DNA of 47,373 nt from CAZOEL01 sp964578835 (lineage in GTDB: Bacteria > Desulfobacterota > Syntrophobacteria > Syntrophobacterales > Syntrophobacteraceae). The DNA is taken from contig CAZOEL010000056.1 in NCBI GenBank assembly GCA_964578835.1, positions 1 to 47,373 of the forward strand, written 5' to 3'. Below are positions 7,589-15,681 of the stretch, in pieces. A program made the position numbers and the translations under genes. The notes beneath the pieces are model-generated. The model was given only the letters and a program-made list of their open reading frames with translations. It did no database searches and was not told where the DNA came from. How positions within the stretch are numbered: position 1 is the stretch's first letter; each line of letters opens with the position of its first letter.

Positions 7589-7783
7589 ATGGCGGATAAC
7601 CGGAGGAGATACCGAGTCATATGGGATGGGCTTAGGCGTCTTTACCCCGAGAGAGGAAAGGGCGGGATAGCCTGGCGCCCGAATGTCTTGGCTGCTTTGA
7701 TAAGCGGAATCGAGGGATGTCAGAGCGCCAATCTTCCTGCTATTGCCGGGAAGCTTCCCATGCGCAAAGCCGTTCGGTGGTGA
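7589..7783 (+). pseudogene. N-terminal relict of a DDE (IS4-like) transposase
   Basis: The 64-residue frame contains RRLYPERGKG, NVLAALISGIEG and ANLPAIAGKLP, which resemble from memory the N-terminus of a family of IS4-type transposases (LYP.RGKGR...L..LAALVSGIVGS...LP.IA.K.P). The similarity stops at GKLP; the remainder reads MRKAVRW and then a stop. Full-length members are several hundred residues, so this is a truncated remnant. An AGGAGAG precedes the ATG. No catalytic DDE region or clear terminal inverted repeats are visible before the sheath gene at 7924. Confidence 0.5.
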
Positions 7784-7923
7784 ATTTGTCCTTCCAAAGG
7801 CGGCATGAGTACTTCCTGAGAAGGTGATTTGACCCTATCGTAAAGTGATTTCCAGCTTTTTGTCTTTAGTCTCCGATCCATAAGTGTAAGACGAAATCGA
7901 TCGAGGAGTCGCAAGGAGGATCC

Positions 7924-10248
7924 ATGCCGCGAACATTGGTTGTCCCAGGTGTTAGTGTCGAGACCCGCTTCGATGTGCCCCCGCCTCTTCCTGCAAGATC
8001 AGGAATTCTCGGAGCTGTGGGAGTTGTGGATTATTTCCCGGCCGCAAAGGTTTCGAGTGTCTCTTCTACGCAGGAACTTTTTGAGCTTTACGGTACTGCG
8101 ACCCGGTTCTCTTTCCCGGAGGTCGTAAGCGCGCTGGTAAACGGCGTGTCCCAGGTGGTCGTATCTCCGGTCGACCCATCGGGAGGCGCCTGCGCCGAGG
8201 TGGTTCTCTTGGATGACGAGAAAGATCCGGTCGCCACTCTTCGAGCGCGGGCGCCGGGCCCCTGGGGGAACGACTTGTCCGTCCGCGTCATTCAGGCAAT
8301 TGCTTCCGATCGGCGGACCGTGCGAAGGATTTCGCTGCAGGTCCTTTTCAAAGGAACCGTTGTCGAGCGCCATGACAACTTGATTTTCGACCCGGGCGGC
8401 GATTACGATTTTTTCACGGTAATCAACCGCGACAGCGGCGTCATTACCGCGATAGATCCTCTTTATGAGACCGACCTTCCTGTTGCCGATTCAGGGTTGT
8501 CACAGCTCGTGTCACAAACGGAGCAGGCCGCAACCGGCATGCTCAAAATGGGCGCGGTCAATCTCGTCAGCCTGACCGCCAAGAATCCAGGTTTTGCAGG
8601 AAATCGGATCAGCATTGCGACAAAAGCCGGCAGGGCGATTGCTGTTCTGCACGACTCCGCGGACAATCCAACAGTTTTGATCCGAGCGGCGGAAACCGGC
8701 GCGGTGGGCGCCGACATCAGCCTTTCGGTGGCTGACAATGGCTCCGGCGGCGTAAACATCACCGTTTCTCAGACTGGCTATGCCTCCCGTATTTACTCGG
8801 ATCTAACGACGGTTGCGAAGGCCGTACAGGCGCTCAATCAAGATTCGGCCATCATCGCAGAAAAAAAAGGAAACCTTCTGCCGGCGCCGACGACGGCTCC
8901 GGTTTCGCTGGTCTCGACGGTGACGGTCACAGTCGTTGAAGAAGGAGTGAGGACCGTCGATTACATTGACCTTCCGACAGCCAAGGAGATCACCGCCGCG
9001 CTCAATGGCGATCCATCGATCGCCGCAACTTTGCAGGGAACCGAGTCCGATCTTCCCGATGCTGGACCGGGCAACAGCTTTTACCTTGCCGGAGGCAGGG
9101 ACGGAGGTTACCGCAAACAGTACGCCGGTCGCAACAGCGGCCCGGCATCGGCTATTCTCGAACTGCGACCAAAAGAAGGCGTCGATCCATCCATAATTCG
9201 TTTCAGGATGAGTGACGGGAGCGAAGCCGGAACGGTCAAGCTGACTATCGGACTTCAGCTCGATACGGGCTTCCAGGAGCAGGAGGTTCACAATAATCTG
9301 TCCATGGATCCCGATTCAGTACGCTATCCGCCAAGGGTTCTTGGCGCTGCAAGCGACCTTCTAACCGCTGTTGATCTCTACATTCGCGAGCACTCTTCAC
9401 ACTGGCCTGCACAGACTTCATCCCCCCGGCAGCTTTCAAAGGGCGCCTTGCCGGCGATGTCGGAATGGCAGGAGGCCATCGAGGCGCTGGCCCTGGAGGA
9501 TTCGGTAGATATGTTGTTAGCCGGGCTCCAGGAATGGAACGACACGGGCCTCAACGGTATCGAGATTCAACAACTCATGCTTGGGCATTGCAGAGCCCAG
9601 TCCGACAATGCAAAGCCCAGAATCGCCATCGGGTCCATTAAACCGTCGGAAAACAACGATATCGGCGCCATCCTGGACCATGCGGGTCAGGTTGCGGATC
9701 GCAGATTCGTTCTTGTTGCGCCTTCCGGAGCCGAAGGCGCAATTGCCGGCCTTTTGGGCCATCTCGAGTACTTCCAGTCCCCAACCTTTAAAACGATTGC
9801 CCAGCCCGGTGTTTCTCTTGTCCCTTATCGTGAGGGGGAGCTGGAAAAGCTGGTTGGTCCGGAAGGGAACGTCTGCGTAATTACCCAGAGGCGCGGGCGA
9901 GGAACCATTTGTGTTAAAGGCATTGCTACCGATGGCTTCCAGATATCCGTAGCCCGCGTTGCCGACCGCTGTGTTCGTGAAGTGAAAAAGATTTCCGACC
10001 GGTTCATCGGAGAGCTCAATAACGCTGATTCGCGCAATTCACTCAAGCAAATGATCGTCGCAACCTTCACGCAAATGGAACGCGATGGAGCGCTTGCGCC
10101 TTCCGTTGACGGCTCCAGTCCGGCATTTGCGGTTGAGGTTTATGCATCGCAAACAGACGTGGCCGCGGGCAACGCCCGCATCGATATCGCGGTGCGGCCG
10201 GTCCGCGCCATCGACTATATATACGCCACCATCAGAGTCAGAAACTGA
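7924..10248 (+). CDS. Contractile tail sheath protein
   Basis: A 774-residue sheath subunit of a contractile injection system. The N-terminus (PGVSVETRFDVPPPLPARSGILGAVG) matches the P-G-V-Y-V-E opening with the following G-x-x-G-x-A-x segment of phage sheaths. The C-terminal part is the conserved sheath domain: QRRGRGTICVKGIATDG, ISVARVADRCVREVKKI, then a helical end with RPVRAIDYIYATIRV. The protein is well above the ~350-500 residues of small sheaths. Extra length comes from a middle region in which the theme (A)-x-PGxxGNxxSV recurs (APGPWGNDLSV, NPGFAGNRISI, ETGAVGADISL), suggesting duplicated insertion domains facing the outside. AGGAGG 6 nt upstream makes the start secure. It is the first structural gene of the cluster. 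Confidence 0.93.
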   Translation: MPRTLVVPGVSVETRFDVPPPLPARSGILGAVGVVDYFPAAKVSSVSSTQELFELYGTATRFSFPEVVSALVNGVSQVVVSPVDPSGGACAEVVLLDDEKDPVATLRARAPGPWGNDLSVRVIQAIASDRRTVRRISLQVLFKGTVVERHDNLIFDPGGDYDFFTVINRDSGVITAIDPLYETDLPVADSGLSQLVSQTEQAATGMLKMGAVNLVSLTAKNPGFAGNRISIATKAGRAIAVLHDSADNPTVLIRAAETGAVGADISLSVADNGSGGVNITVSQTGYASRIYSDLTTVAKAVQALNQDSAIIAEKKGNLLPAPTTAPVSLVSTVTVTVVEEGVRTVDYIDLPTAKEITAALNGDPSIAATLQGTESDLPDAGPGNSFYLAGGRDGGYRKQYAGRNSGPASAILELRPKEGVDPSIIRFRMSDGSEAGTVKLTIGLQLDTGFQEQEVHNNLSMDPDSVRYPPRVLGAASDLLTAVDLYIREHSSHWPAQTSSPRQLSKGALPAMSEWQEAIEALALEDSVDMLLAGLQEWNDTGLNGIEIQQLMLGHCRAQSDNAKPRIAIGSIKPSENNDIGAILDHAGQVADRRFVLVAPSGAEGAIAGLLGHLEYFQSPTFKTIAQPGVSLVPYREGELEKLVGPEGNVCVITQRRGRGTICVKGIATDGFQISVARVADRCVREVKKISDRFIGELNNADSRNSLKQMIVATFTQMERDGALAPSVDGSSPAFAVEVYASQTDVAAGNARIDIAVRPVRAIDYIYATIRVRN

Positions 10249-10269
10249 TCCGATTAACGGGAGCGAACA

Positions 10270-10665
10270 ATGCCAAAAATATTCACCGCCAACAGTTCGT
10301 CAGTTCTTGTCAACGGCGCTGTCATCGAAGGCGTGCAAGGGATCGACTACCGTTATGTGCGTCAACAAAGCAACGTCTATGCGATAGGTTCGAATGAGCG
10401 GCTCACCGTTTACTATGGCCCATCTCATGTTGAAGGGCGCATTCAGGTGATATCCGCCAGTCCTGATCTCGATAGATTGGCTGCATCGGGCGCAGCGTTT
10501 CAGGTGGTCGCCAATCTGGCGCACGGCGACGTCACCCGCTCCCTGGCTCTCGATGACTGCTTCATGACGGGTAAGGACTTTGCCATGAATTCCGGGGGCC
10601 ACGGAGAAACGGTATACACATTCACTGCAACCCGGGTCCGTGAAGATGACGGAGGCGCGGCCTAA
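10270..10665 (+). CDS. Probable inner tail tube protein
   Basis: A 131-residue protein directly after the sheath, the normal position of the tube gene in contractile tails. The sequence is beta-rich with few helices (GAVIEGVQGIDYRYVRQQSNVYAIGSNERLTVYYG is predicted strands). It ends with ETVYTFTATRVRE, like the last strand of gp19/Hcp-fold tube subunits that stack as hexameric rings. Primary sequence alone does not let me place it in a named tube family, so position and size carry most of the weight. GGGAG lies 8 nt before the ATG. Only one tube gene is visible, unlike PVC/Afp-type clusters with two or more. Confidence 0.72.
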   Translation: MPKIFTANSSSVLVNGAVIEGVQGIDYRYVRQQSNVYAIGSNERLTVYYGPSHVEGRIQVISASPDLDRLAASGAAFQVVANLAHGDVTRSLALDDCFMTGKDFAMNSGGHGETVYTFTATRVREDDGGAA

Positions 10666-10718
10666 GTATTTCCTGTTTTGCGCATGCGCATCGGATTTTG
10701 CGCGGAGGATTCGCATTC

Positions 10719-12482
10719 ATGGGTAGCGACAGTCATCCCAGCGGAGTAGCAGTTACGCATGATATCAAAGGGGGCGCATATACCCTTGTGACATCGAAGG
10801 GCTCCTTTGTCTTTAGCGAGTGGACCTGGGGTGAGCGCAAGGCGCTCATTCGCGATTCGATTGTTGGAGGGGCATTCGATCCCGCTGCTTTTTCGGCTCT
10901 TTTTTCGAAGAGCATGTTCGCGCCGGCCCTGCCGCAACAGGGAGACATGGCGCTCCTCGGGGCCGCTCTCAGGATCCTTTCGGTTCCCGAGATCTCGAGG
11001 GCTCTTCCCATCTCGACGGCCCAGGCTTTTCTCGTGATGCGTCTCGGATGGAAAATCACAGATATCGACACACAGCCCGCGCGTGATTTGGATGAGCTGA
11101 TTTGGTTCCTGCTGCCTGAGCCTGCCGAAAACAGCGAAACGGTAGATGATGGGTGGACCAGAATCATTATTGCTGACGATCGGGCCCCCTCTTACCCAAC
11201 GCTTGGAAATGGACCGGGCAAGGAGGATTTAGCCAACGTCTTCAAGAGCCTGGCCATCCTCGGCGGCGCGAGCCCGCCTTGCGCTTCGGTTCCCCTTATT
11301 GCCGCCGGTTGGTCCGGAATGGCGGCCGATGGGGTTAAAGGAGTGCGGATGGCAAAGGAGCAGCTTGTTCGTGAGCCTTCGGCGACTGATGAGGTCGATA
11401 CGGCCGCGCATTCGAAGTTATCGAAATCCTCGCCCGCCAAGAGTTCCTTTGCATGCAATTTACAACCTTTTCAGCGCGCGGGTTTGGAGGCGCCGGCGCA
11501 ACCAGACACAATCAACAGCCGCCTTCGGGAACCTATGCCGGAGCATGTAGTCGATGGAGCGGGGACTGATTTCCCGCTGCCTTCAGATAGTATATTTGGA
11601 AACACCGGGAAATCGACACTCGAGAGCTTTGCGGAGACAGACTGGAACAACCGGGAGCCCGGATCTACCACAATCGGTCAATCCGCCTCATCGGGTGAAG
11701 GCTTCGAATTTTCAATGCCTTTCAGATTGAAACGACCTGTGCTCCATTCTGAGAGGGCCTCCAGTAACAGACCCTTTGCCGGAATGGTCCGTCCGGACAA
11801 AGGGACGGTCCCTCTCGAGACGGCCTCTTCGGGGATGCGGACAACCGAATTTTCAATAGTGAGTCAAGGGAGTCTCGATCCATCGCCGCCATCTCAGGAT
11901 CTCAGTTTCCATTCCGGCATGGAAATGGACTCGATCCGGTCCAGCGAATCTCCGCATCATATTCCGGGAGGAAATTCCGGCTTTCCGTTGTCCGAGGTTT
12001 TTAGTCTGCCCGGCAAAAATTTGGTTGGCGCGCATAAGGGTTGGGATACGCCACCCGATCGTGCTGAGGTATCGAAGCATGAGCGGGGCTGTTCGCCCTT
12101 CGATGCCTCAGGGCGAACGGGACACCCCAATCCTTATGCGCGCCAACCAAATTTGCGCGAAACATCCGCTCTCCATTTCAGTGAAGCGGACACTACCGGC
12201 AAATCCGCCGGTGCGATGAAGGATACTCCCAATCCGCCGTCCGAACTTAGTCCGCCGGTGAGACCGGCTTCCGACGCCATCAACTCGGATGCTTCGAACA
12301 TGGCGGGATCGAACGCGATCCGGCTTTCGCAACCGCCCGGAAGAGGCGAAGGGACGATGCCGGAGCAAATACGGGGCGGGGGTGTTGTGGCTGGAAGTCT
12401 CTTTGAACTGAGCGAACTTGAAGAAATGATGGCGGACGTTCTTGAACGCGCAATCATTGAAGCCGGGATCGATTTTTCATGA
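10719..12482 (+). CDS. CIS-cluster protein of unknown function with a disordered, palindrome-containing middle
   Basis: A 587-residue protein. The ordered N-terminal part (about 1-150) contains VFSEWTWGERKALI, ending near LDELIWFLLPEP. The C-terminus is a conserved-looking helix (SLFELSELEEMMADVLERAI). Between them lie about 370 residues rich in Ser, Pro, Gly and Asp with little predicted structure. Residues 433-479 are encoded by an in-frame palindromic repeat (12017-12154). The gene sits where phage clusters carry tail-assembly chaperones or the tape measure, but it lacks long helices, so a chaperone or baseplate-linker role is more likely than tape measure. ATG at 10719 is chosen over TTG at 10698; GGAGG is 11 nt upstream. 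The last 4 nt overlap the next gene (ATGA). Confidence 0.6.
   Translation: MGSDSHPSGVAVTHDIKGGAYTLVTSKGSFVFSEWTWGERKALIRDSIVGGAFDPAAFSALFSKSMFAPALPQQGDMALLGAALRILSVPEISRALPISTAQAFLVMRLGWKITDIDTQPARDLDELIWFLLPEPAENSETVDDGWTRIIIADDRAPSYPTLGNGPGKEDLANVFKSLAILGGASPPCASVPLIAAGWSGMAADGVKGVRMAKEQLVREPSATDEVDTAAHSKLSKSSPAKSSFACNLQPFQRAGLEAPAQPDTINSRLREPMPEHVVDGAGTDFPLPSDSIFGNTGKSTLESFAETDWNNREPGSTTIGQSASSGEGFEFSMPFRLKRPVLHSERASSNRPFAGMVRPDKGTVPLETASSGMRTTEFSIVSQGSLDPSPPSQDLSFHSGMEMDSIRSSESPHHIPGGNSGFPLSEVFSLPGKNLVGAHKGWDTPPDRAEVSKHERGCSPFDASGRTGHPNPYARQPNLRETSALHFSEADTTGKSAGAMKDTPNPPSELSPPVRPASDAINSDASNMAGSNAIRLSQPPGRGEGTMPEQIRGGGVVAGSLFELSELEEMMADVLERAIIEAGIDFS
12017..12154. repeat. In-frame palindromic repeat inserted in a coding sequence (RPE/REP-like)
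   Basis: A perfect 23-bp inverted repeat has arms at 12017-12039 and 12132-12154 (left arm begins AAATTTGGTTGGCGCG). It continues inward with TTGGG (12041-12045) against CCCAA (12126-12130). Inside are GTTCGCCCT (12091-12099) / AGGGCGAAC (12110-12118) and TGAGGTATCGAAG (12065-12077) / CTTCGATGCCTCA (12098-12110). The GTTCGCCC...GGGCGAAC core resembles widespread bacterial palindromic repeats. The unit is 138 bp, exactly 46 codons, has no stop in the host frame and lies in the disordered part of the host protein. Confidence 0.85.
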
Positions 12483-13126
12483 GCGAACGAACCATACCCA
12501 TGATTGACGATATAGCGCTCGACTATGTCACAAAAATCCGGCAACGAACCAGCCAGCGCGCCGTATCGGCGCCCGTCGCCGGATTGGCTGGAGACGTTCA
12601 GCAGGTAATGGGGCGCTCATCTTACGAGATAGAACTTCAAGGAATTATCGTCGGTGAGGATGCAGCCTCGAAGCTGGAAGCTCTGCAGCAGAGCGCGGCG
12701 GATGGTGCGGAGCGAACCTTCACCGCAGATATCGCCACTGCGCTCGAGTTGGATAAAGTGATCATAGTGGAAGCCGAATTTTTCCAGATCGCCGGTCGGC
12801 CGAACAATTATGAATACCGATTGGTCCTTCGCGAATCGCCGCCGTTGCCTCCTCCGGCGCAGTTGTCATCATTTGGAGGTCTGGACGGGTTCGATCTGGG
12901 ATTCGACACCGATATCCTGGGCGACATTGCTGATATGGCTTCCGACCTGCAGGGGGCGATCGACGCAGTGGCGGATGCGGTGGGGCAGCTTCAGGCGCTT
13001 GCTTCTCTGGCGGATTTCAATATCGGCAACCCTCTCACTCCTCTTGCCGATGCGACGGGCTCCATCGCTGCGGCTGCGGATGGCGTCGGCGGCGTTGCGT
13101 CCGGATTGAAAGATTTGCTGGGTTGA
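12479..13126 (+). CDS. Baseplate/tail-end protein in the gpU/gp43 position
   Basis: A 215-residue protein overlapping the upstream gene by 4 nt (ATGA). Residues about 20-115 (QQVMGRSSYEIELQGIIVGEDAASKLEAL through YEYRLVLRESPPLPPPA) resemble the beta domain found in gpU-like and DNA-circularisation (Mu gp43) N-terminal proteins, where a Q-x-x-G-x-x-x-x-x-I-x-x-x-G-x-I-x-G segment is common. The tail (130-215) is an Ala/Asp-rich helix (DIADMASDLQGAIDAVADAVGQLQAL). It precedes the hub gene just as gp43 precedes gp44 in Mu-like phages. I infer an adaptor near the baseplate hub. No LysM motif is visible. Confidence 0.55.
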   Translation: MSERTIPMIDDIALDYVTKIRQRTSQRAVSAPVAGLAGDVQQVMGRSSYEIELQGIIVGEDAASKLEALQQSAADGAERTFTADIATALELDKVIIVEAEFFQIAGRPNNYEYRLVLRESPPLPPPAQLSSFGGLDGFDLGFDTDILGDIADMASDLQGAIDAVADAVGQLQALASLADFNIGNPLTPLADATGSIAAAADGVGGVASGLKDLLG

Positions 13127-13136
13127 GGGTAAACGT

Positions 13137-14129
13137 ATGCTTCTACCTTCCTATTCGCTTACAGTCGGCAATGCGCTCTACGACACTCAATGCGTGGCGA
13201 TACGACTGCGGCGCACATGCCTGCCCGCCGTCGACCGCCTGGAAGTTGCGTTTCCCGCGAATGTGGATTTTTCGGGGGCGCTCGATGATGACTGCTCTCT
13301 CGATATAGACGGCGGAGAGGGAAGTGAGACGGTTTTCAGCGGTAAGCTGACGCGCATCGAACATTCTTTGCGCGGTCTTACGCTCACCATGCTCAATGAC
13401 GGATTAACGCTCTCGCGTTTCAGGCCCTACTGCAGTCTCGAAGGAGTGACCACCGTCGACGTGATCGATACAATGTGTTCGGACGTGAACGTAACGAGCG
13501 ATATATCGATACCGCCCTTGGCGCTTGCGCTCTATGTATGCGAAGGGCGGCGGAGCGCGGCGCAGGAGATATCTCGGCTGGCGTCGCTCAGCGGCGGGCG
13601 TGTGAGCTTTTCTGGGGATGGGGCCTGCGCGGTTTGGGAAGCGAAGAGCGGAAATGCAAGAATAGCTTTGCTTTTTGGAAGAGAGATCACCGGCGTCCAT
13701 ACCAGTGCGATATCTCCGGATACAACAGTCATTGAAGTAGTCGGCGAGGGCGCGGGAGCCCCTTCGACGCCGGATGGACGCATCGTTGCCGGCAATTTTG
13801 CGGGCATTTCATCCCCGCCGTCGATAGGGAATCGCCGCGTGGCGCAACCGCTGGTCCGCACTACCAGCGATGCGTCGAGCGTGGCCGAAGCGTTCACGGA
13901 TCTGCGTGACAGCCGGCTGGCGCCGGTTCGCTTTACCACATGGCTGACGCCAGCGATCGCCCCGGGAGTGATTGTCGAACTGCAGGAGATGCCCTCCTAT
14001 TGCCCTCTGGAGAGTTGCTGCATCACCCAGGCGGTCCTTACGATCGATGCCCGCAAAGGCGCATGGTGTGACGTGTGGGCGCACGGCGAGGCATCAGCCG
14101 GCGCTTCTCTTCTAGGGGGGCTTTTCTAG
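13137..14129 (+). CDS. Baseplate hub protein (gpD/gp27/gp44-like)
   Basis: A 330-residue protein in the hub position, immediately before the spike. Features typical of gpD/gp27-type hubs are seen: an N-terminal strand-rich domain with FSGKLTRIEHSLRGLTLTMLND (an f-x-G-x-V-x-x-I-x-x-x-x-x-x-g-x-x-L pattern), a central CEGRRSAAQEISRLASLSGGRVSFSGDG block (the E-x-x-A-x-x-L-x-G-x-x-x-x-x-x-x-G pattern) and a late domain with TWLTPAIAPGVIVELQEMP. It would form the trimeric platform joining tube and spike. GAGGG lies 6 nt before the ATG. Its TAG stop shares one base with the GTG of the spike gene. Confidence 0.78.
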   Translation: MLLPSYSLTVGNALYDTQCVAIRLRRTCLPAVDRLEVAFPANVDFSGALDDDCSLDIDGGEGSETVFSGKLTRIEHSLRGLTLTMLNDGLTLSRFRPYCSLEGVTTVDVIDTMCSDVNVTSDISIPPLALALYVCEGRRSAAQEISRLASLSGGRVSFSGDGACAVWEAKSGNARIALLFGREITGVHTSAISPDTTVIEVVGEGAGAPSTPDGRIVAGNFAGISSPPSIGNRRVAQPLVRTTSDASSVAEAFTDLRDSRLAPVRFTTWLTPAIAPGVIVELQEMPSYCPLESCCITQAVLTIDARKGAWCDVWAHGEASAGASLLGGLF

Positions 14130-14812
14130 TGAGTCGTTTGGTAGAGTTGCTGCGAATGATCGTCCGACAGGAAATGGCTGCTAAAACCTGGTGCGAGCTG
14201 GGGGTGGTGGATTCCACTTTTGACAAGAGCGACGGCAATGATGCGCATTCGGTCAGTGTGACGCTGAAAGATTCCGGAGTCGTGCTGCCCCGGATACCGC
14301 TGGCGTCGGTGTGCAGCGGAATGTCGGCGCTTCCTCGTCAGGGAGACGTTGTGCCGGTGATCATGCCGCGCGGCGACCTGACTTCCGCGGTCGCAATCGG
14401 CCAGGTTTACACCGAAAAAAGGCGTCCGCCCGAGGGCGGCGTTGAAGAGGCCGTGCTCGTATGGCCTGGAGACAGCGACGATCCGGACAACAAGGCTGTC
14501 GATATCCGGATCAGCGCCGACGGCTCTGCCCGGAGCGTGACGGTCAGGCTGGGGGGGAACAAGGATGCGACGATCACGGTCAGCGATGGTTCGATCACCC
14601 TGGTTGCGGGAGGCGCTCAGATTGCCGTGAGTCATAGCTCCTCATCGGATGGCGCAGTAGAGATATCCGCCGGGCAGACAAGCCTTACGATAAAACAAGA
14701 TGGAGATTGTACTGTACAATCGGCCGGAACGCTTACGCTCAAGGGCGCTTCGGTGAAAATCGAAGGCGACGCCGATGTCGCCATCAACGGACAAACCGTA
14801 GGAATAAACTGA
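14129..14812 (+). CDS. Baseplate spike protein (gpV/VgrG-like)
   Basis: A 227-residue spike. The N-terminal half contains an OB-fold-like region (CELGVVDSTFD, VVLPRIPLASVCSGMSALPRQGDVVPVIMPRGDLTSAVAIGQVY) resembling baseplate assembly protein V. The second half is a run of short beta strands (VTVRLGGNKDATITVSDGS, then ITLVAGGAQIAVS, VEISAGQTSLTIKQDGD, CTVQSAGTLTLKGAS) as in the triangular beta-helix of gpV and VgrG spikes. The GTG start at 14129 has AGGGGGG 8 nt upstream and overlaps the hub stop by one base. The next gene, a PAAR protein, would cap its tip. Confidence 0.85.
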   Translation: MSRLVELLRMIVRQEMAAKTWCELGVVDSTFDKSDGNDAHSVSVTLKDSGVVLPRIPLASVCSGMSALPRQGDVVPVIMPRGDLTSAVAIGQVYTEKRRPPEGGVEEAVLVWPGDSDDPDNKAVDIRISADGSARSVTVRLGGNKDATITVSDGSITLVAGGAQIAVSHSSSSDGAVEISAGQTSLTIKQDGDCTVQSAGTLTLKGASVKIEGDADVAINGQTVGIN

Positions 14813-15213
14813 TGGGCCAACCTGCCGCCAAAGAACAGGACAAGGTTATCGGGGTCGACACCCATATTGTGATGATTCCAACGCCCGGAGGCCCGGTCCC
14901 GGCTCCTCTGCCTCACCCTTTTACCGGGACGCTTGACGGTTCGCTTTCCTCAACCGTCAAGATCGGAGGAAAAGCTGCGGCAACCGTCGACAGTACGGCG
15001 ACAAATCAGCCGTCGCATTTGCCCACGCCACCGGGAGCGTCATTTCAGAAAACTCCGGTTGATAAGGCTACCGTGACCATGGGGAGCGCGACCGTTACGA
15101 TCTGCGGCAAAAAGGCCGCCCGCATGGGGGATGCCGCAAAGAGCTGCAACGATCCGGCGGATGCTCCCGTTTGTACGGTGATCGCCGCCGGAACCGTGAT
15201 GATTGGAGGATGA
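14812..15213 (+). CDS. PAAR-domain spike tip protein
   Basis: A 133-residue PAAR protein that sharpens the trimeric spike and may carry cargo. The repeated glycine-centred beta hairpins are typical: TVKIGGKAAATVDSTATN, TVTMGSATVTICGKKAARMGD, IAAGTVMIGG. Candidate metal ligands include His in DTHIVM, PHPF and QPSHLP and Cys in TICGKKAA, the region of the PAAR zinc site. The ATG at 14812 overlaps the spike stop by one base (TGATG). There is no C-terminal extension, so it is a bare tip rather than a PAAR-fused toxin. Confidence 0.9.
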   Translation: MGQPAAKEQDKVIGVDTHIVMIPTPGGPVPAPLPHPFTGTLDGSLSSTVKIGGKAAATVDSTATNQPSHLPTPPGASFQKTPVDKATVTMGSATVTICGKKAARMGDAAKSCNDPADAPVCTVIAAGTVMIGG

Positions 15214-15216
15214 GCA

Positions 15217-15681
15217 ATGGCCGAAAGGCAACTTTTGCTTGGAAAAGATCTTCTCATGACGCCCTTTTACACGGCGACCGAGTGGAACAGCCTTGACCTG
15301 TGCTGCGATCCGGCCCTGCCCGTTGCCGGAGCCGATGAAAACGTGGATTTCGCCGGCACAGAAGGGGTCAACACCCTTCGGCAGGCAATTGTATTGCGGC
15401 TTTTAACGCCTTTGGGAAGCCTTGCGGACCTGGGACATGCGGGATACGGCAGCCGCCTCAATGAGCTCGTGGGCGAATTGAATAACCAGGCAACGCGCAA
15501 TCGTGCGAAGGTCTATGTGCTGCAGGCCCTCGCGTGTGAAAAGCGGATACGGAAAATTACGAGTCTTACGGTGGACCCGCCCCGCATTACCGGGCGGACC
15601 GATACGCTTAAGATCACGGTTGATGCGCTCCCCGTGGATAGTGACGATCCCCTGCGTGTGGGGTTGGAGGTCGCCCTGTGA
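15217..15681 (+). CDS. Baseplate wedge protein (gp25/gpW-like)
   Basis: A 154-residue protein with the gp25-family core: GVNTLRQAIVLRLLTPLGSLADLGHAGYGSRLNELVGE followed by NQATRNRAKVYVLQALACEKRIRKI. The LRQ..LRL.TP.GE/S...P.YGS pattern is characteristic of the lysozyme-related wedge protein that links sheath baseplate ring and tube. GGAGG lies 7-8 nt before the ATG. Its last 4 nt overlap the GTG of the gpJ gene. Confidence 0.92.
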   Translation: MAERQLLLGKDLLMTPFYTATEWNSLDLCCDPALPVAGADENVDFAGTEGVNTLRQAIVLRLLTPLGSLADLGHAGYGSRLNELVGELNNQATRNRAKVYVLQALACEKRIRKITSLTVDPPRITGRTDTLKITVDALPVDSDDPLRVGLEVAL

